NCBI GenBank assembly: GCA_038319685.1 | Contig: JBBQDN010000003.1 | Location: 62,001-126,000, forward strand | Source: UBA6022 sp038319685 | GTDB taxonomy: Bacteria; Patescibacteriota; Saccharimonadia; Saccharimonadales; Saccharimonadaceae | Direction: 5' to 3' | DNA length: 64,000 nt | Part shown: positions 59,268 through 64,000 of the stretch, piece after piece | How positions within the stretch are numbered: the stretch's first letter is position 1 | Layout of the letters: each line of letters opens with the position of its first letter | Notes under the pieces: model-generated | Databases searched by the model: none | Seen by the model: the letters and a program-made list of their open reading frames with translations, nothing else | What the model was told of the DNA's origin: nothing | Position numbers and translations under genes: made by a program

Positions 59268-60482
59268 ATGACACTTTCCGAAGAATTGACCTGGCGCGGC
59301 TTTGTGAACCAAATGACCTTCGCTGACATTACTGAACTAGATGGTGCTCCTATCTCATTCTATTGGGGGGTGGATCCAAGCGCTGATAGTATGACGATTG
59401 GCAATTTTGCGGCGGCTATGATGGTACGTCATTTTGTCGACTACGGCCATAAAGCATATCTTCTGGTTGGTGGTGCGACGGGTATTATTGGCGATCCTGA
59501 TGGCAAAAAAGACGAACGTAATCTCAAAACTCTTGATGAAATTGCTAAAAACAAGGCGGGTATTGCTGCCCAATACAATAAAATATTTGCAGGTAAAGAT
59601 TTTACTATCGTCGATAACTACGATTGGTTCGCTGGCATTAACTACATTGATTTCCTTCGTGATGTTGGTAAAAACGTCCCAATGAGTCAGATGCTCGGAC
59701 GAGATTTTGTCCAGTCGCGCCTGGGTGAGGCTGGCAGCGGCATTAGTTATGCTGAGTTTAGCTACTCGCTCATCCAAGGCTACGATTTTGTTCACCTATT
59801 CCGTAAATATGGCGTGACATTACAGGTTTGCGGCGCTGATCAATGGGGTAATTCACTCGCTGGCGTCGACCTTATCCGTCGTATGGACGGCGGACAGGCA
59901 GACGTGTACTCTACACCACTGGTTATTAATAAAGCAACTGGCGTGAAATTCGGTAAATCAGAAGGTGGTGCGATCTGGCTTGATGCGAAAAAGACGAGTG
60001 TTTACCGGTTTTACCAGTTTTGGTTGAATGTTGATGACGAAGGAGTGATCGACTACGCAAAAATCTACACATTACTTTCCCGTGAGGAAATTGATGAACT
60101 TGCTGCCAAACAACAGGCCAACCCAGGTGCTCGCGATGCACAGAAAACGCTTGCACACGAAGTGACATCACTTGTTCACGGCGTGGATCGTACCGCGTCT
60201 GTTGAGCGTGTGACGAGTGTATTATTTGGTGAATCAAGTGTGAGTGATCTGAATAATGATGACCTGGATGCGCTATCTGCTGAGATACCTACTGTTAATG
60301 CCGGAATGAGTCTTGTTGAAACACTTGTACTATCAGGTGCTAGTGCGAGTAACGGTGAAGCGAAACGCCTTATCGCAAGCGGTGCAGTATCGGTTAATGG
60401 CGAAAAACGTACTGACGACCACACGATAACTGAACTTGCGCTTGTCAAAAAGGGCAAAAATAGCTTTATTCTCGTCCGTTAA
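59268..60482 (+). CDS. tyrS: Tyrosyl-tRNA synthetase
   Basis: Class I synthetase, 404 residues: Rossmann core, 'AYLLVGGATGIIGDPDGKK', 'FSYSLIQGYDFVHLFRKYG', 'GADQWGNSLAGVDLIRR', a KMSKS-like loop KFGKSEGGA and a C-terminal S4 RNA-binding domain ('GASASNGEAKRLIASGAVSV'). The HIGH motif is altered: where 'DPTADSLHIGHL' is usual, it reads 'DPSADSMTIGNF', so both His are replaced (Thr and Asn). TAGGAG precedes ATG, and TATACT is at about 59235. It is divergent from the PBP gene. Confidence 0.95.
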   Translation: MTLSEELTWRGFVNQMTFADITELDGAPISFYWGVDPSADSMTIGNFAAAMMVRHFVDYGHKAYLLVGGATGIIGDPDGKKDERNLKTLDEIAKNKAGIAAQYNKIFAGKDFTIVDNYDWFAGINYIDFLRDVGKNVPMSQMLGRDFVQSRLGEAGSGISYAEFSYSLIQGYDFVHLFRKYGVTLQVCGADQWGNSLAGVDLIRRMDGGQADVYSTPLVINKATGVKFGKSEGGAIWLDAKKTSVYRFYQFWLNVDDEGVIDYAKIYTLLSREEIDELAAKQQANPGARDAQKTLAHEVTSLVHGVDRTASVERVTSVLFGESSVSDLNNDDLDALSAEIPTVNAGMSLVETLVLSGASASNGEAKRLIASGAVSVNGEKRTDDHTITELALVKKGKNSFILVR

Positions 60483-60524
60483 GCAATTTGCTATACTAAA
60501 GACTCGTACTAATGAGGAGGTTTC

Positions 60525-62297
60525 ATGCCTGATCTTACTATATTAAGCCAATATCTATCCGTTGATGCTGTAGGCAACATTCAGCAGTGGCTCGTGCAAC
60601 CAAAATATAGCGAATACCGTGAGGAATTACTCGAAATTATCGCGAGCGAGGACTGGCAGCAACTTGAAGATGCTTTTTTCAAAGTAATTGAGTTTGGTAC
60701 CGCCGGACGGCGCGGCACGACGGGTGTCGGTTCGAACCGGATTAACCGTGTCACAATTGGCGAATCCGCCCAAGCATTATGTGTCTATGCAAAGAGTTTT
60801 GACGAATCAGCCGCCAAAAAGGGTGTCGTTATCGCCTGTGACACACGCCTGACGTCACCCGAACTGACACGTTTTACTGCGCAAGTTTGCGCGGCCAATG
60901 GCTTTAAAACGTATGTGTTTGAGGGATACAGAGCAACGCCCGAGCTTAGTTTTGCTGTTCGTCAGCTTGGCGCGGCTGTCGGCATTGTCATTAGTGCCAG
61001 CCATAACCCACCGGCTGACAATGGTTTTAAAGCATATTGGTCGGATGGTGCGCAACTTGTGTCACCTCATGATAAGGGTGTACTTACGGTTGCAGCCGAA
61101 GGTAAAGAAATTACGACGATCGACTATAACGCCGCAGTCGCGGATGGTCGGATTGCTATTATCGGTCAAGAAATAGATACACTATATCTCAATGCTGTGG
61201 TGAATGAGTCTGAAAGCACCGAGCGCGATGTTCATATCGTCTACTCGCCACTTCACGGTGCTGGACAACGGAATGTCCTTCCCGCACTACAACAGGCTGG
61301 CTTTACGAATATATCCGTCGTTCATGATCAAATGGTTCCTGATGGTAACTTCCCGACAATCGAGAACGGCAAGCCAAATCCCGAGGAAAAATCAGCTAAT
61401 GACCGAGCTGTTGCTCAAATGCTTGCCGAAAATGCTGATATTGCGGTCACTAATGACCCGGACGCCGACCGCATTGGCGTTATCGTCCGACAAGGTGACC
61501 AGCCGATATATCTGACAGGGAATCAATCCGCAGCTCTTGCGACAGAATACTCACTTCGCAAGCTGCACGAAAAAGGGACGTTAACCTCGAATCATTACAT
61601 CTGTAAAACCATCGTGACGACCGATCTTATGAATGCGATTGCTGACAGGTATAACGTCACAACCTATGGCAATATGTTGATTGGCTTTAAATATATCGGA
61701 GAGCTTATCCTGAGTAAAGAATCAACCGATGAAGTATTTGTGCTTGGTGCCGAAGAAAGCTACGGACTACTCAAAGGCGATTATGCCCGCGACAAAGACG
61801 GCGCAACTGGTGCGCTGCCGCTCGTCGAATATGCCGCAGAATTAAAACGTCAAGGAAAAACACTCTATGACCGTTTGCTCGAACTGTATCAGGAATATGG
61901 TCTTTATATTGAACGACTCGATACGGTCGTGTGTCCCGGTGCGAAAGGCTTTGAACAAATGCAGACTATCATGGCTGGGCTGCGACAGTCACCACCCAGT
62001 GAGCTAGACGGTCATGCCGTGACGGCGGTTTTAGATTATACAACACTTCAGCGGCGTGATACCGTCAGTGGTGAAGTAACGCCGATTGAATGTGCCAAGG
62101 GTAACGTTGTCGTGCTTGAATGTGGCGACCATCGACGTCGTATTACTGTTCGTCCGAGTGGTACTGAACCGAAGCTCAAACTATACGTTCAGTGGTATAC
62201 CGATGTCGAAGGTGACATCGCAACGATGTACGCGACAACACAACATCATCTCGAGGGTCTGTCTCGTGCCTTTGAAGGTGTCTTACTCGCCGATTAA
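60525..62297 (+). CDS. Phosphoglucomutase/phosphomannomutase
   Basis: An alpha-D-phosphohexomutase of 590 residues that interconverts hexose 1- and 6-phosphates. Four domains are marked by 'GTAGRRGTTGVGSNRIN' near the start, the phosphoserine loop 'VISASHNPPADNGFKAY', the metal loop 'TNDPDADRIGVIV', the sugar loop 'GAEESYGLL' and the phosphate-binding 'RPSGTEPKLKLYVQ'. The length suits the PgcA/PGM2-like group. With GalU (13489) it would link glucose-6-phosphate to UDP-glucose for envelope glycans. GAGGAGG lies about 6 nt before ATG. Confidence 0.94.
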   Translation: MPDLTILSQYLSVDAVGNIQQWLVQPKYSEYREELLEIIASEDWQQLEDAFFKVIEFGTAGRRGTTGVGSNRINRVTIGESAQALCVYAKSFDESAAKKGVVIACDTRLTSPELTRFTAQVCAANGFKTYVFEGYRATPELSFAVRQLGAAVGIVISASHNPPADNGFKAYWSDGAQLVSPHDKGVLTVAAEGKEITTIDYNAAVADGRIAIIGQEIDTLYLNAVVNESESTERDVHIVYSPLHGAGQRNVLPALQQAGFTNISVVHDQMVPDGNFPTIENGKPNPEEKSANDRAVAQMLAENADIAVTNDPDADRIGVIVRQGDQPIYLTGNQSAALATEYSLRKLHEKGTLTSNHYICKTIVTTDLMNAIADRYNVTTYGNMLIGFKYIGELILSKESTDEVFVLGAEESYGLLKGDYARDKDGATGALPLVEYAAELKRQGKTLYDRLLELYQEYGLYIERLDTVVCPGAKGFEQMQTIMAGLRQSPPSELDGHAVTAVLDYTTLQRRDTVSGEVTPIECAKGNVVVLECGDHRRRITVRPSGTEPKLKLYVQWYTDVEGDIATMYATTQHHLEGLSRAFEGVLLAD

Positions 62298-62324
62298 TCG
62301 ATTGGTTTGTTACACTAGTACTAT

Positions 62325-64000
62325 ATGAATCTGTCAACGTCGTTAGGGATGATAAAAGGGGTTGGCCCAAAAACCGGTGAGCAGTTTGCACTGGCGGGGC
62401 TTCGGACTGTCGGTGACCTTATTGATTTTTTGCCGCGAGCTCATGAGGATTTTTCCGAAGTAGTCAGTATTATCAATGCGATCCCGGGCAAAATGACCAT
62501 CAAAGCCAGATGTGAAAAGATTGCAACCCGCCCGGTTCGTAGGGGACTACGTATTACAACCGCAACTCTCGTGGATGATACAGGGAAACTGCAGGCGGTT
62601 TGGTTTAATCAACCATATCGCACGACGCAACTCGCATCGTCAGATGAATTCTATTTTTCGGGTGAGTTTGAGTTTAACTACAACAGATATCAATTGACAA
62701 ACCCGAGTGCTGAAAAAGTCAGCGACATGCCGGTCCAGACTGATCGGTTGCTGCCCGTATACCGCGCGGTCAAAGGCCTCAAGAGTCCGCTTGTCCGTAA
62801 GATTCTAGCAGAACTACGGCCACTCATGATGATGTTACCGGAAACCTTGCCACAGGATATCGTTACCAGGGAAGGTCTGTTGTCGCGATCTGAAGCCGTT
62901 CTGGGTATGCATTTCCCTAATAATGCTGAAGATATCAAAAAAGCGCGAGAACGCCTGGCATTTGAAGAATTATTTCAACTGCTACTTGCCAGCCAGTTGA
63001 ATCGTCAGGAAAACGCGAAACTGACCGGGTGGCATATTCCTTTTGACCAGTCGGTGGTTGCAGGATTTGTCAAACAATTACCTTTTGATCTGACAGGTGC
63101 ACAGCGCCGCGCCGCGTGGGAGATTATTCAGGATTTTGAGCGGCAGGTTCCGATGAATAGACTACTTCAAGGTGATGTCGGATCGGGAAAAACAGTCGTT
63201 GCAGGCCTTGCTGGTCGTCAGGCGGCACATGCTGGGTTCCAGACAGCTATTATGGCACCGACGGAAATATTGGCATCACAGCATGCCGAGACACTTTCGA
63301 GACTTCTGGGTCCACTCAATGTTAATGTCGGACTGTTAACAGGCAGTGTCAAAGGAACGGCCCGTAAAACATTGTACGAACAGATTTATAACGGATCGGT
63401 CCATGTTGTCGTAGGAACGCACGCGCTTATCCAAGAAAACGTCCGGTTTCATAAACTTGGCTTTGTGGTGATTGATGAACAGCATCGATTTGGCGTCGCG
63501 CAGCGACAAGAACTACTCAAAAAATCAAAACATATGCCTCATCTGCTGGCGATGACGGCAACACCGATCCCTCGTAGTTTGGCACTGACTGTATACGGCG
63601 AACTGGACGTGTCTATTTTAAATGAACTGCCAAAGGGCCGTAGAGCCATCGAAACGAAGATTTGGTCACCTAATAGTCGAGCGCAGCTATATGAAAAAGT
63701 TGATCAAGAAATTGCCGCCGGGCGTCAGGCGTACGTGATTTGCAGCCTGATTGACGACAATCCCGATAACGAGATCAAAAGCGTCCAGGCAGAGTTTAAA
63801 AAACTACAAAACTCCGTGTTCAAACACCGTCGAATCGGGCTATTACACGGTAAATTAAAATCTGATGAAAAAGAAGCCGTTATGGTGAAGTTTTCAAAAG
63901 GCGAACTAGACATACTGGTCAGTACAACTGTTGTCGAAGTCGGTGTAGACGTCCCGAATGCGACAGTAATGCTTATCGAAAATGCCGATAGATTTGGCCT
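62325..64000 (+). CDS. recG: ATP-dependent DNA helicase RecG, 5' part
   Basis: The frame runs open to the end of the window (about 558 codons seen of a usual ~680). RecG reverses stalled forks and migrates Holliday junctions. Visible are an N-terminal OB wedge region ('IIGMIKGVGPKTGEQ'-type start, here 'GMIKGVGPKTGEQFALAGL'), 'FDLTGAQRRAAWEII', Walker A LLQGDVGSGKT, 'MAPTEILASQH', DEQHRFGVAQR, 'MTATPIPRSLALTVYGELDV' and 'STTVVEVGVDVPNA'. TACACT (62311-62316) ends 8 nt before ATG 62325. It is truncated by the window edge, not by a stop. Confidence 0.95.
   Translation, partial: MNLSTSLGMIKGVGPKTGEQFALAGLRTVGDLIDFLPRAHEDFSEVVSIINAIPGKMTIKARCEKIATRPVRRGLRITTATLVDDTGKLQAVWFNQPYRTTQLASSDEFYFSGEFEFNYNRYQLTNPSAEKVSDMPVQTDRLLPVYRAVKGLKSPLVRKILAELRPLMMMLPETLPQDIVTREGLLSRSEAVLGMHFPNNAEDIKKARERLAFEELFQLLLASQLNRQENAKLTGWHIPFDQSVVAGFVKQLPFDLTGAQRRAAWEIIQDFERQVPMNRLLQGDVGSGKTVVAGLAGRQAAHAGFQTAIMAPTEILASQHAETLSRLLGPLNVNVGLLTGSVKGTARKTLYEQIYNGSVHVVVGTHALIQENVRFHKLGFVVIDEQHRFGVAQRQELLKKSKHMPHLLAMTATPIPRSLALTVYGELDVSILNELPKGRRAIETKIWSPNSRAQLYEKVDQEIAAGRQAYVICSLIDDNPDNEIKSVQAEFKKLQNSVFKHRRIGLLHGKLKSDEKEAVMVKFSKGELDILVSTTVVEVGVDVPNATVMLIENADRFG

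Noticed and set aside
1..64000. CRISPR arrays, rRNA genes, integrase or transposase genes
   Set aside because: No regularly spaced direct repeats, no rRNA-like conserved blocks and no recognisable recombinase were seen; RadC, Fic and the repeats are the only mobile-type features.
1..64000. UGA recoding as in SR1/Gracilibacteria
   Set aside because: gatB and several other genes end at TGA at the expected family length, and Trp is encoded by TGG.

Overview
The window looks like chromosomal DNA of a Patescibacteria/CPR bacterium, most likely Candidatus Saccharibacteria (TM7). The grounds are a dense housekeeping set with almost no biosynthesis, short gaps, small lineage-type membrane proteins (YtxH, DUF5665), GatCAB, a DnaE-type polymerase, a pilus ATPase and an actinobacteria-like acyl-ACP desaturase. 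TGA is used as a stop, so the recoded SR1/Gracilibacteria groups are unlikely. I saw no rRNA, tRNA, CRISPR array or transposase gene.

Layout. 1-9.3 kb: end of a secreted protein, uvrB, a membrane-anchored trypsin-like protease, a DEAD-box helicase, an adenylate-kinase-like gene with a possible frameshift, an acyl-ACP desaturase and an SPFH protein. 9.9-15.4 kb: gatC-gatA-(HEPN-like)-gatB-galU, then three small envelope genes. 15.5-24.1 kb: dnaE, repeat copy 1, a SpoU methyltransferase, a PilB-like ATPase, malic enzyme and an SDR reductase that looks acquired. 24.3-32 kb: rplS, an RNase HII/UPF0102 fusion, an M1 aminopeptidase, a secreted HNH nuclease, an SRAP protein lacking its catalytic Cys, repeat copy 2 and tgt. 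32.2-44.3 kb (accessory): a large surface protein, a CNNM/CorC protein, a truncated radC, a VbhA/Fic module, a DUF2130 protein, yaaA and several unknowns. 44.4-50 kb: an inverted pair of small paralogues, repeat copy 3, nusA, a Nudix-like protein and small genes. 50.1-64 kb: clpC under a CIRCE-like operator, a secreted metallopeptidase-like protein, radA, a PIN-TRAM protein, PBP1A, tyrS, a phosphohexomutase and the start of recG.

Two styles of gene start coexist. More than twenty genes have a -10 box (TATAAT, TATACT, TACAAT) ending 5-10 nt, usually 6-7, before ATG/GTG and no Shine-Dalgarno sequence, which implies leaderless mRNAs; several starts here were moved to fit. A second set, often small and G/C-richer genes, has -35/17 bp/-10 promoters, usually a leader with a Shine-Dalgarno site, and hairpins after the stop, as if recently acquired.

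The strongest candidate for something undescribed is a family of structured elements at 19.2-19.7, 30.1-30.7 and 45.2-45.7 kb. A conserved ~240-nt module folds into nested helices whose two strands change together between copies. Copies 2 and 3 are bounded by matching inverted repeats and have unrelated left halves. This pattern suggests a structured RNA, a non-coding mobile element, or both.
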